From assembly GCA_024234075.1 (NCBI GenBank), contig JACKOV010000004.1, positions 1 through 64,000 of the forward strand: a stretch of 64,000 bases of DNA, in the 5' to 3' direction. This DNA comes from Nevskiaceae bacterium. GTDB taxonomy: Bacteria; Pseudomonadota; Gammaproteobacteria; Steroidobacterales; Steroidobacteraceae. The notes below the pieces were generated by a model. That model was not told the DNA's origin and did no database searches. It worked only from the letters and a program-made list of their open reading frames with translations. Within the stretch, counting starts at the first letter, position 1; the number at the start of each line of letters is the position of its first letter. The position numbers were made by a program, and so were the translations under genes. This document shows positions 1-8,974 of this stretch, piece by piece.

Positions 1-67
1 CTCGATCCGCGAGAAGCCCACTCGTCTTGGTAAAGTTATTAATGGGACGAAACACTAGATCGGAAGC

Positions 68-96
68 TACAAAGCCGGTTGCGGGCCCGTTATACT
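68..96 (+). promoter_or_regulatory. Candidate promoter of the first gene, -10 TATACT
   Basis: A TATACT hexamer (5 of 6 to the sigma-70 -10 consensus) sits at 91-96, 11 bases before the ATG at 108. The hexamer 17 bases upstream, TACAAA at 68-73, is a poor -35 box. Transcription from it would begin a few bases before the ATG, giving an almost leaderless message, and would exclude the upstream TTG at 27. Judged by eye only. Confidence 0.3.
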
Positions 97-107
97 GCTG
101 CAACTCC

Positions 108-566
108 ATGAGCGCCACCCTCGCACTGCTGTGTTTGCATGTCGGCATCTGGGAGGGTGACTACACGCATATCGATCCGGCCGATCGCTCGGTGCAGGAG
201 AGCTATGCGTTTCGTATCAAGGTGGAGTGTCCTGGTGACGGCCCGGTCGCTTATCGCCAGACGAGCCGTTACCGTTGGGACGACGGCCGTACGACCGAGC
301 TCGTCTATACCGGCATCATGGATGGCGACCGGTTGGTGATCGATGACGGCCGCATTCGCGGCGAGGTTCGAGCCATAGAGCCGCAGACGCTATATATGCG
401 CTTCGGATTCACGGCGGATCCCAGCAATCAGGTTACCGAGATGATCCAGCTGTCGCAGGACGGCCAGCACCGTGCACGCACTTGGCACTGGCTGCGCAAC
501 GAGCAGCTGTGGCGGATCACGCTCGTGCGCGAGCGGCGTACGAGTCGGGATCCGGCGGACTGGTAG
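108..566 (+). CDS. Small protein of unknown function, possibly a lipocalin-like beta barrel
   Basis: I do not recognise this 152-residue protein with confidence. It starts hydrophobic, then carries GIWEGDY near residue 11, followed by alternating short strands rich in charged and aromatic residues and ending RTWHWLRNEQLWRITLVRE. A WEG.Y motif at the head of predicted strands is reminiscent of DUF3598 or other small beta-barrel, ligand-binding folds, but that is a pattern impression. The ATG at 108 is preferred over an in-frame TTG at 27 because a TATACT hexamer lies just upstream of 108 and residues 1-27 of the longer form look like untranslated sequence. It stands alone; the next 230 bases (567-796) hold no gene I can support. 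Confidence 0.5.
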   Translation: MSATLALLCLHVGIWEGDYTHIDPADRSVQESYAFRIKVECPGDGPVAYRQTSRYRWDDGRTTELVYTGIMDGDRLVIDDGRIRGEVRAIEPQTLYMRFGFTADPSNQVTEMIQLSQDGQHRARTWHWLRNEQLWRITLVRERRTSRDPADW

Positions 567-796
567 GAGTTCGTCTACTTCCGGCATGACCGGGCGTGCT
601 AGATGTCCGGGGTCATCTCGATGGAGATCCCCAATGCGTCTATCATCGGCCGGCCAGCGAATCCAAAGATGCCCAAGATGCCGGGCAGCGACTCGCGCCG
701 CGGAAAGCCAACTACGAGGGGCGCGAAGTCGAGCTGTACACGGCTGCGGTTGCAAATATTTTTGTCGAGAATGTGTTCAAGCGCGGCTTACCTCGA

Positions 797-2272
797 TCAA
801 TCAAGGTAGCTCATGCCCTGGGGATCGAGGACCCGGTGTTCGGCCGGCCGCATGGCTGGCTCGCTGACCCGTCTCGTAGCGAGGCTTCCGAGAAGCCGGG
901 CCAACGGCTCGATGTCTTGCTCGACGCTCGCGGCTTCCAGGCAAGCCATATATTCAGCCCTTCGGTCGGCTGGAATGATCATCCATGGCAGGCCACCGGA
1001 AGCCATCATGGCGTTCATGAGGAACCGTCCTGATTTCCCGCACTGCGTCCCGATTCGGCGGGACATGCATCGACCGACGAATATAGACTTGTCCGCTCCG
1101 TAACCCGGCTAGTTCAGCGGGTTGCGGAATGCCGGCGACTACACCGGGTTCGAAGAACTGCGCGTACCACCTACTGTAGTCGTCCTCGACGACAGTGCCT
1201 GGATTCTTGCCGGAGAGTATGCGTCGCACGCTTGCCTTGACACTCCGGAACGCCTGCCAATAGCCGCGCGCAGCCAGAACATTGCGGTTGTGACGATCTT
1301 CTTCGTTCTGGTCGGGATTCCAGTTACCGGATCTGACGCGCTCGATGAGTTCGGTACTGACTCGGTAGCCTTCGATCGAGAGTGAGTGGTAGGCATCAGT
1401 GACGTAGATATCGTCAACATTCTTGAGGTACGTCTCGATGTTGATCGGAAGGCCAGGCGAGGGAGGGAACGCTCGGAGAATGGGCTCACGCATGCGGGTC
1501 CACATGAGCTGCATGCGATTCACATAGGGCGAGACTTCCCGGGCTTCAGTGCAACAGGTGGTCGATCGGCGAAGGGATCGCTTTCGATCGTGGCGTAGCC
1601 GGCTGTCCGCATGGTTTCGATGATGCAGTCCGCGATCCGATCGCGGCCGATGTTGCGAAAGGCGCCGGCCAGGCGACCCGCCACCACGGTATGCCCGCCC
1701 TCGAGCAGGCGGGCCAGCAGGCCCGAGGGTTCGGTGACCATCGCCAGGGCGGCCCGCAGATCGAGCGGGTGGGCAGCGAACTCTCTTGGCGAGCATCCAA
1801 TCAGCGCCGCGGGAAGGGTATAGATCTGCAGGCCGTTCTTGACAGTCATATCGGCAAGCGGTGGCATGCTCAGGCGTACATCGAACAGGGAGGTTCCATG
1901 ACGCAATGTAATGGGCTTGTTGCCTCCCGTGGGGGAGCGAACGAGTAGCTGCCGAGGAACGCTCCTGTTACCGGCGTGCAGGTGAACGGACTGTTCGGGA
2001 CTGAGGCACCAGCTTTTGCCAAAACGACTGTTGAGATAGTCCGCACAGAAGCCCCAGAAAGACGCGTACCATCCCGGGCTCTCGCGGGGTGGTTCGTTCG
2101 GTCCGCTGGGGATGTACCAACCGCGCATGACCGGCTGGATGAAGCCTCCCTTGAGCAGTCTTTCGCGATCGGTGCGCGACAGCTCGGCGCTGGGAATGGC
2201 CACGAGTCCGCGATCCTGAATCGCCTTCAGGGCGGCCAGCGAATCAGCCAGTTTGTCGCGTGGCTGGGCCAC
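797..2272 (-). pseudogene. AbiEi-type antitoxin domain fused to Fic domain, broken (frameshift plus loss of active site)
   Basis: Read from a GTG at 2272, frame one gives about 240 residues resembling the AbiEi antitoxin-like N-terminal region found fused to some Fic proteins (GWYIPSGPNEPPRESPGWYA, then SPEQSVHLHAGN). Near 1545-1550 a one-base shift moves the reading to a second frame that continues as a Fic protein N-terminal part (VSPYVNRMQLMWTRMREPIL, then SLSIEGYRVS, then RRSMHVPPNRDAVRE at about 1030-1090). Homology then jumps, in a third frame, to the end of the Fic domain (GRFLMNAMMASGGLPW near 1000-1035, ending at 797). The stretch that should carry the catalytic HPFxxGNGR motif is missing. 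Intact Fic proteins transfer AMP or other phosphate-containing groups to target proteins; this copy cannot. Loss is recent enough that every part is easily recognised. Confidence 0.8.
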
Positions 2273-2304
2273 GGGGCTATCCGGGTTAGGCGGAAGGATC
2301 AGAG

Positions 2305-2360
2305 CTAGGTTTTATGGGAATACTATTTCTAGGTTTTAGTGTCAAACTATTTCTAGGTTA
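2305..2360. repeat. Three tandem 24-bp repeats beginning CTAGGTT, candidate operator
   Basis: CTAGGTT occurs at 2305, 2329 and 2353, exactly 24 bases apart. Units one and two share CTAGGTTTTA at the start and ACTATTT at the end; unit three begins CTAGGTTAAAC and then diverges. The block is AT-rich in a GC-rich region and lies 33 to 88 bases upstream of the start of the AbiEi-Fic pseudogene, over its putative promoter. AbiEi-family antitoxins are known to bind repeats and repress their own promoters, so an operator is the natural reading. Confidence 0.7.
2317..2345 (-). promoter_or_regulatory. Candidate promoter of the AbiEi-Fic pseudogene
   Basis: On the minus strand, a perfect TTGACA (plus-strand 2340-2345) is followed after 17 bases by TATTCC (2317-2322). 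The -35 is a full consensus match; the -10 is only half matched. The pair lies inside the 24-bp repeats, which fits autorepression, and would start transcription about 35 bases before the GTG at 2272. Confidence 0.5.
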
Positions 2361-2363
2361 AAC

Positions 2364-2372
2364 TGTTATACG
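2364..2372 (+). promoter_or_regulatory. Candidate extended -10 promoter for prfC
   Basis: TG at 2364, one spacer base, then TATACG at 2367-2372 reads as an extended -10 element. No good -35 is visible at the right distance. It overlaps the end of the third 24-bp repeat, so the divergent repeat block could have affected prfC as well. Leader to the prfC ATG would be about 75 bases. Confidence 0.3.
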
Positions 2373-2454
2373 CAGCGCCGGCGGCTATCCCCTACGACGG
2401 TGGGGCAACTTTGGAATTCGTGTCACGCGCGTCCTTTTTGTTGAGTGATGGCAT

Positions 2455-4047
<1,593 letters not shown>

Positions 4048-4068
4048 ATGGCCTTGCCGTGGGAGCAG

Positions 4069-4097
4069 GGCGCGGCCCGATGGTGGCGGGCCGCGCC
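4069..4097. terminator. GC-rich hairpin between convergent prfC and the DUF4399 gene
   Basis: A perfect 11-bp stem (GGCGCGGCCCG at 4069-4079 with its complement at 4087-4097) closes a 7-base loop between two convergent stop codons (4047 and 4106). There is no T tract on either strand, so it is not a textbook intrinsic terminator, but placement and strength suggest it limits read-through both ways. Confidence 0.55.
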
Positions 4098-4105
4098 ATC
4101 AGCTG

Positions 4106-4597
4106 CTACTTGACGGTAATGGTGATTTTCTCGGAAGCGATGACCGGATCGAAGGGAATGTGCAGGTGGTCGCCGAGCACCAGCTGCAGCGTGTGCGTGC
4201 CGGGCGCCAGCTCCCGCGTGGTTTCGGTCTGTCCCAGGCCGAAGTGCACATGCTTGTCGTCGGTCGGAATGGGCATCGACGGGTCGGCGAGGTCGGTGTC
4301 GATCAGCAGATGGTGATGACCGGTGCTCGGAAATTGGGTGCCGGCCGGTGCCACGCCCATGCCGGAGAGGCCGAACACGATCTTCACGGGGCTGCTGACC
4401 GTTTCGCCGTTCTGCGGGCTTATGAAATACACCTGTGCGCCATCCGGCGCCGCCGTGCGCGGCAGCGCCGTGGGGGTGGCCGTGGCGGGCTGCACGGCGG
4501 GGCCGGCCGTTGGCGCAGGAACGGGGTCTGGAGCCTTCGAGCAAGCTGCCAGCATCGTGATCGTCGCGGCTGCGGCCATCGTCATCTTCAGAACCAT
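4106..4597 (-). CDS. Exported lipoprotein of the DUF4399 family
   Basis: The protein has a short N-terminal membrane signal ending in a lipobox, LAAC at about residues 16-19 of MVLKMTMAAAATITMLAAC, so it should be lipidated. A Pro/Ala/Thr-rich linker (about 20-50) leads to a compact domain with VYFISPQNGETV, TGHHHLLID, DDKHVHFGLGQ and the ending SEKITITVK, the pattern of DUF4399 proteins. Several conserved His residues could bind a metal, which is inference. The ATG at 4597 is chosen over an upstream in-frame ATG at 4690 because AGGAG lies just before it and it places the signal peptide at the N terminus. Function of the family is unknown to me. Confidence 0.8.
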   Translation of the reverse strand: MVLKMTMAAAATITMLAACSKAPDPVPAPTAGPAVQPATATPTALPRTAAPDGAQVYFISPQNGETVSSPVKIVFGLSGMGVAPAGTQFPSTGHHHLLIDTDLADPSMPIPTDDKHVHFGLGQTETTRELAPGTHTLQLVLGDHLHIPFDPVIASEKITITVK

Positions 4598-4793
4598 TGT
4601 CCTGCTCCTGCGCGGGTTTAACGTTGGTGGATCGTCGCTTCTCGCGGGCAGTGCCTGCGGCGTGAAGTCGTCGATGGGGGTGATGTGCATGACCCTGCGA
4701 TCATAGTCGAACTGCGGTCGGTTTCCTCTTCGTCACGGGTTGAGCTCTACAGGACGGCAGGATACTCGGCCGCATCGCGCGTGCCTGCGGTGA

Positions 4794-5390
4794 TCAGCCT
4801 CCCGCCACGGCTGCCCGTGCGAACGCCGGCCGTGTCGTCAGCCGCTCGAGGTACGGCGTGAATTCCGGCAGTGCCGGAAAGCCACCGAACTTCACCGCAT
4901 AGTTGAGGCCGCCGCCGAGCACGACGTCCACGGCCGTGAAGCGTGCCCCGAGCAGCCAGGGGTCGGCCTGCGCGATACGTTTCTTCAGCACGTCAACCAC
5001 CAGATCATATGAGCCCCATCCGGCCTGGCGAGGGTTCATCTGGAAGTCCGCGAACTTCTGTGTCATCGCGGCTTCGACGTTCGCAGTGAACACCATCCAG
5101 CGCAGATAGTCGCCGCGCTGCGAATGGTCGATCGCCGGAGCAAGGTCGTTGGGCGACTTGTATCGGTCGGCCAGGTAGAGCGCAACGGCGACCTGTTCGC
5201 TCACCGACTTGCCGTCATCGACGATCGCGGGGATCTTGCCCAGGGGGCTGATGGCGAGGAATCCCGGTGTGCGCATCGAGCCGTCGTCGTATTCGACCGG
5301 CGCGATCGTGTAGGGAATGCCCAGTTCCTCGAGCAGCCAGCGTGCGAGCTGCGCGCGCGATTGTGGATTGTAGTAGAGCGTTACTGGCAT
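4794..5390 (-). CDS. Glutathione S-transferase family protein
   Basis: A 198-residue cytosolic GST-type protein. The thioredoxin-fold N-terminal domain (1 to about 80) begins VTLYYNPQSRAQLARWLLEE and carries the glutathione-binding SPLGKIPAI and the [DS]-type EQVAVALYLADRY segments. The helical C-terminal domain contains LGARFTAVDVVLGG, the conserved GST motif near 140-150. Such enzymes conjugate or reduce electrophiles with glutathione; the substrate cannot be read from sequence. It is transcribed alone, divergent from the MFS gene that follows. Confidence 0.9.
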   Translation of the reverse strand: MPVTLYYNPQSRAQLARWLLEELGIPYTIAPVEYDDGSMRTPGFLAISPLGKIPAIVDDGKSVSEQVAVALYLADRYKSPNDLAPAIDHSQRGDYLRWMVFTANVEAAMTQKFADFQMNPRQAGWGSYDLVVDVLKKRIAQADPWLLGARFTAVDVVLGGGLNYAVKFGGFPALPEFTPYLERLTTRPAFARAAVAGG

Positions 5391-5564
5391 GGAGTGATTA
5401 ATAGCCCAGTTGCGGGTACATGGCCAGTGGTTGCTGCATCGGGTGCGTACGTTTCCCGACGTAGCCACGATTGATTCAGATTCGAAGACGAGCCGGCCTT
5501 CGTCGGGCGGCTGATATGGCAGGGAGATGCGCCGGCCCGCCATCCCCTGCCGCGCTGGCTGTCC

Positions 5565-6896
5565 ATGACAGGCCGCATGCTGCGCGCCACCCCGCGACGG
5601 GTTAGTCTTTCCCCCGTGACCCGACTCTATACCCGCCGCCCGGTCCTCGCCTGGGCGTTCTACGACTGGGCGAACTCGGCCTTCGCGACCACCGTGATGG
5701 CCGGCTTTTTCCCCGCGTTCTTCCAGCGCTTCTGGAGTGTCGGTGTCGATCCGACGATCAGCACGTCGCGGCTCGGCTTCGCGAACGGCCTGGCCGGCTT
5801 CGTGGTGGCGGTGTTGGCGCCGGCGCTCGGTGCCATCGCCGATCGCTGCGGTCGGCGCAAGCGCTTCCTGATCGCCTGGAGCTTGCTCGGCATCGTCGGT
5901 ACCGGGCTGTTGTGGTTCGTCGAGCGGGGTGAATGGGCCTGGGCAGCGACCTTGTTCGTGGTCGGCTCGGTCGGCTTCTCGGCGGCGAACGTGTTCTACG
6001 ATGCGCTGCTGCTCGATGTTGCGCGAGACGACGAGCTCGACCGGGTTTCGGCATTTGGCTATGCGCTCGGCTACCTGGGCGGTGGCCTGCTGTTCGCGCT
6101 GAATGTCTGGATGACCTTGCAGCCGCCCCGGTTTGGTCTGGCCGATGCCGCGGAGGCCATCCGGGCGTCGTTCGTGCTGGTCGCGCTCTGGTGGCTGGTG
6201 TTCATGCTGCCGCTGGCTCTGCGAGTGCGCGAGCGACCCGGGGAGGTCGGGGTCTCGTTGGCCAGCGCGACCGTGCAGGGGCTGCAAGGTTTGCTGGTTT
6301 CGTTGCGCCGGGTGGCCCACTACCGTGAGCTGGCGCTGTTTCTGGTGGCCTACTGGCTGTACATCGACGCCGTGAATACGATCATCAAGATGGCGGTCGA
6401 CTATGGCACTGCGCTGGGTCTGCCGACCGAGAGTCTGCTGGCGGCGTTGCTGATGACCCAGTTCATCGCCTTCCCGGCGGCGCTGGTTTTCGGCTGGCTC
6501 GGCGATCGGATCGGGGCGCGGCGCGGTATCCTGATCGGCATCGCAATCTATACGCTGGCGACGCTGTATGCGTTCTTTCTCGACAGCGTAGTCGAGTTTT
6601 TCATGCTGGCGGGGATGGTGGGTCTGGTCCAGGGGGGGGTGCAGAGCCTGTCGCGTTCCTTTTTCGGCAGCCTGGTGCCCGAAGGCAAGGGTGGGGAGTT
6701 CTTCGGCTTCTACAACATGATGGGCAAGTTCGCGACCGTTCTCGGACCGATGCTGGTGGCCTTGGTAGCCCTGATCACCGGTAGCTCGCGCGCGTCGATC
6801 GCCTCACTGGCGATCCTGTTCCTTGCGGGCGGGCTGGTTTTGCTGCTGGTGCGCGAACCCTCGGATACATCGCGCCGCGGGTCGTCGCTCGGCTGA
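5565..6896 (+). CDS. MFS transporter of the Atg22/UMF1 family
   Basis: About 11-12 hydrophobic segments over 443 residues, with the family opening RRPVLAWAFYDWANSAFATT and the MFS loop GAIADRCGRRKR between helices 2 and 3; the matching loop GWLGDRIGARRG appears in the second half. SLSRSFFGSLVPEGKGGEFF near 360 is typical of the bacterial Atg22-like (UMF1) branch. Substrate is unknown; eukaryotic Atg22 exports amino acids from vacuoles. The true start may be the GTG at 5616, which removes 17 basic residues of doubtful coding nature. Confidence 0.85.
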   Translation: MTGRMLRATPRRVSLSPVTRLYTRRPVLAWAFYDWANSAFATTVMAGFFPAFFQRFWSVGVDPTISTSRLGFANGLAGFVVAVLAPALGAIADRCGRRKRFLIAWSLLGIVGTGLLWFVERGEWAWAATLFVVGSVGFSAANVFYDALLLDVARDDELDRVSAFGYALGYLGGGLLFALNVWMTLQPPRFGLADAAEAIRASFVLVALWWLVFMLPLALRVRERPGEVGVSLASATVQGLQGLLVSLRRVAHYRELALFLVAYWLYIDAVNTIIKMAVDYGTALGLPTESLLAALLMTQFIAFPAALVFGWLGDRIGARRGILIGIAIYTLATLYAFFLDSVVEFFMLAGMVGLVQGGVQSLSRSFFGSLVPEGKGGEFFGFYNMMGKFATVLGPMLVALVALITGSSRASIASLAILFLAGGLVLLLVREPSDTSRRGSSLG

Positions 6897-6908
6897 TATG
6901 CTCGTGGC

Positions 6909-7110
6909 ATGAAACTCGATCTGATCCAGACCGTCGCGTTCGCAGGTCTCGTGCTGTTCGTCGGCTATGGCGTGCGGCGGGTGCTGCCGATGCTGGCGCG
7001 TCTCAACATTCCGGTGCCGGTCATCGGGGGGCGCGCTGCTGGCTGCGATGTGGGCCGGTGAGTGGGTCAGTGCGGAGATCGAGGCGGCCGGTCTCACGAT
7101 GCCGGCTTAA
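6909..7110 (+). pseudogene. gltS: gltS remnant: N-terminal stump of a sodium/glutamate symporter
   Basis: The ATG at 6909 opens MKLDLIQTVAFAGLVLFVGY and continues to LARLNIPVPVIGG, closely resembling the first helix and loop of GltS-type sodium/glutamate symporters. In a run of six G near 7026-7031 the frame slips; the other frame continues GALLAAMWAGEW for a further 27 residues and stops at 7110. A full GltS has about 400 residues, so over 80 percent is missing. Downstream lies an IS5-type transposase relic, suggesting that insertion and later deletion removed the rest. Confidence 0.7.
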
Positions 7111-7130
7111 TCGACGCCACGTTTGCTTAG

Positions 7131-7474
7131 GCCAAGGGTGGGGGCGATGAGGTCCGGCCGCAAAGGCGTGAAAATCATGCGAGGTGCGGCCGGAGAATCT
7201 GATCGGCGATCGCGCCTACGACAGCGACCAGCTGGACGCGCAGTTGCGCGAACAGGGCACCGAGACGATCGCGCCGCACTGCTCCAACCGCACCCGCAAG
7301 AAGACCCAGGATGGCAGACGGCTACGTCGCTACGAGCGGCGTTGGATCGTCGAGCGATTCTTTTCCTGGCTGCAGTGGCAAGGGCGGCTGCTCGTTCGCT
7401 GGGAGTATCACGCAGCGAATTTTCTCGGCTTCGTACACCTCGCGACCCTTTGCATGCTGCTCAAGCAGTTTTGA
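7131..7474 (+). pseudogene. IS5-family transposase fragment with internal deletion
   Basis: Two blocks in different frames match the same type of DDE transposase. The first, about 7131-7177, reads AKGGGDEVRP and then, shifted, RKGVKIM, which belongs to the stretch just after the first catalytic Asp. The second, 7184-7474, reads PENLIGDRAYDSDQLDAQL (second Asp region) through RRYERRWIVERFFSWLQW (catalytic Glu region) to the natural end LLKQF. Some 40 codons between the blocks and everything upstream are missing. It cannot encode an active enzyme. Confidence 0.75.
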
Positions 7475-7489
7475 GATAGGTTCTAGCCA
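7131..7489 (+). mobile_element. IS5-family insertion sequence relic (right part)
   Basis: The tail of a transposase gene is followed directly by TTGAGATAGGTTCTAG (7471-7486), which looks like the right terminal repeat of IS5-family elements with a CTAG-type end. No matching left end is visible before the gltS stump, so the element lost its left half. Right limit is placed by pattern; exact boundary uncertain. Confidence 0.65.
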
Positions 7490-7492
7490 GTC

Positions 7493-8182
7493 ATGGGCTT
7501 CGTCATTGGTCTGCTCGCTTTCGGCGCGGCGTTGTGGTTGCTCTACTGGGTCAAGCAACGCGACCTGACCCATTGCCGCGAGGTACTCGGCCTGACCCAG
7601 ATTTCGTCGGCCGTGCAGGAGCGCGGGAGTACGCCGGAGGGGTTCGCATTCGTCGACTACGCGGTTTTGCAGGGCAGCATGCTGGGTCGATCGGCACGGC
7701 TGGTGCATCGCATGGTGCGGTCGCCATTGGCACCGAGACGCCAGCGCTATGGTTCGAATTTTACGGTGTTGGTGTTGACTCTCGAGCACCCCGTGTCCGC
7801 ATCCCTCCGTCTCCAACCGGCCGGCATGCTCGGCGTGGTCGAAACCCTGGTGCGCGGTGCGGTGACGGATCGCGTACCCATCGACACGACGTTCGACCAG
7901 GCCTACTCGGTCTACAGCGATCACCCCGCCGCGGCGATGGCCATTCTGGCGATGCAGCCGTTGCGGGAGCGTCTGCTCGCGTTTCGCAGTCGGATGGCGG
8001 GTGAGCTGCCCAACTCCGTAGCGGGAAAGATGGCCTCCGGCCTGGTGCTCGGTAGCTTCCATGTCGAAGGCAAGGTGGCGCGCTATCTTGCTTTCGGTAG
8101 TCCGACGAAGGCGACCGCGGAGCAGCTTGCGGCAGCCGCGCCGATACTGCTCGATCTGGCCACTGCGGCCGGCGGCCGCTGA
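7493..8182 (+). CDS. Membrane-anchored protein of unknown function
   Basis: I do not recognise this 229-residue protein. One N-terminal transmembrane helix (MGFVIGLLAFGAALWLLYWV, residues 1-20) is followed by a soluble domain of about 200 residues with no Cys or His clusters that would suggest metal binding apart from one HCREVLG. The body alternates strands (SNFTVLVLTLEH, GSFHVEGKVARYLAFGSP) and helices, and has KATAEQLAAAAPILLDLATA at the end. The gene begins only seven bases after the IS relic and converges on the glutamine amidotransferase gene, so it may now rely on a promoter in or beyond the relic. Confidence 0.6.
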   Translation: MGFVIGLLAFGAALWLLYWVKQRDLTHCREVLGLTQISSAVQERGSTPEGFAFVDYAVLQGSMLGRSARLVHRMVRSPLAPRRQRYGSNFTVLVLTLEHPVSASLRLQPAGMLGVVETLVRGAVTDRVPIDTTFDQAYSVYSDHPAAAMAILAMQPLRERLLAFRSRMAGELPNSVAGKMASGLVLGSFHVEGKVARYLAFGSPTKATAEQLAAAAPILLDLATAAGGR

Positions 8183-8206
8183 ATGGCTGCGTTGCGAGGC
8201 GATCCG

Positions 8207-8974
8207 TCATTTGACGTCCCGACCGTGATCAGACGAGCCCAGCGTCAGTCGGCGGCCCGGCCGGCCGACGAGATCGAGGAAGCGGTCGAAGGTGGCGGCA
8301 GCCAGTGGTTGCATGGTCGCGAGCTGCGCGGCGGTGGTGGCGCGGATGGCTTCGGCGTCGTGACCGAGATTGGCGAGTTCGAGCTCGCGGCGGTGGGCCG
8401 GCAGTTGCAGCCAGCGTTCGATCAGCGCGGCGTCGGCCTCGAGATGGAACTGGAACCCGTAGGCGCTCGCGCCGTAGCGGAAGGCCTGCTGTTCGCAGGT
8501 CGTGGTGCGGGCGAGCTGGACTGCGCCGGAAGGCAGCTCATAGGTGCAGCCGTGCCACTGGAACACGGGCGCTGTGGCGCCGAGATGGCCGAGGACTGCA
8601 TCGTCCCGGCCAGCGTGAGTGGTGCTGAGTTCGTACCAGCCGATTTCGTGGTGCAGATGGCGGCGCACTGGGGCGCCCAGCACATGGGCGAGCAGTTGTG
8701 CGCCGAGGCAGATGCCGAGTACGGGCTTGCCGGCGCGCAGCGCGGCTTCGATCGCCCGCAGTTCGGTGCCGAGATGGGGACAGCGATGCTGGTCCATGAC
8801 GTTCTGGGGTCCGCCAAGGACCACGAGGCCCTGGTAGCGATCGATTTCCGGCTGGGCGTCCGGATGGCGGTGGAAGTTGTGGAAACGGATGCGGTAGCCG
8901 CGTGCGCGGATGCGGGCATGCAGCGTGCCCAGCGGTTCGGCCGCGACGTGTTGGAAGACCATCAGCCGGGGCAT
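8207..8974 (-). CDS. Class I glutamine amidotransferase (GMP synthase-like)
   Basis: A 255-residue protein with the triad of class I glutamine amidotransferases: Cys89 in GICLGAQLLA, and His177 and Glu179 in YGFQFHLEAD. VVLGGPQNVMD near 52-61 is the conserved loop ahead of it. These domains release ammonia from glutamine for a partner synthase; stand-alone members resemble the N-terminal half of GuaA or gamma-glutamyl-polyamine hydrolases, and the physiological partner is unknown. It starts 13 bases inside the upstream M90 peptidase gene and is the last gene of the long minus-strand run. Confidence 0.88.
   Translation of the reverse strand: MPRLMVFQHVAAEPLGTLHARIRARGYRIRFHNFHRHPDAQPEIDRYQGLVVLGGPQNVMDQHRCPHLGTELRAIEAALRAGKPVLGICLGAQLLAHVLGAPVRRHLHHEIGWYELSTTHAGRDDAVLGHLGATAPVFQWHGCTYELPSGAVQLARTTTCEQQAFRYGASAYGFQFHLEADAALIERWLQLPAHRRELELANLGHDAEAIRATTAAQLATMQPLAAATFDRFLDLVGRPGRRLTLGSSDHGRDVK

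Noticed and set aside
596..1033. Plus-strand open frame of 145 codons
   Set aside because: Its second half is antisense to the Fic pseudogene and its first half has no recognisable motif; no ribosome site.
1140..1160. GGTTCGAA-like sequence, considered as a tRNA T-arm
   Set aside because: It falls within the Fic pseudogene coding sequence and no acceptor or anticodon stems pair around it.
5391..6320. Long N-terminal extension of the GST frame
   Set aside because: Antisense to the MFS gene; the GST fold begins exactly at the ATG at 5390.
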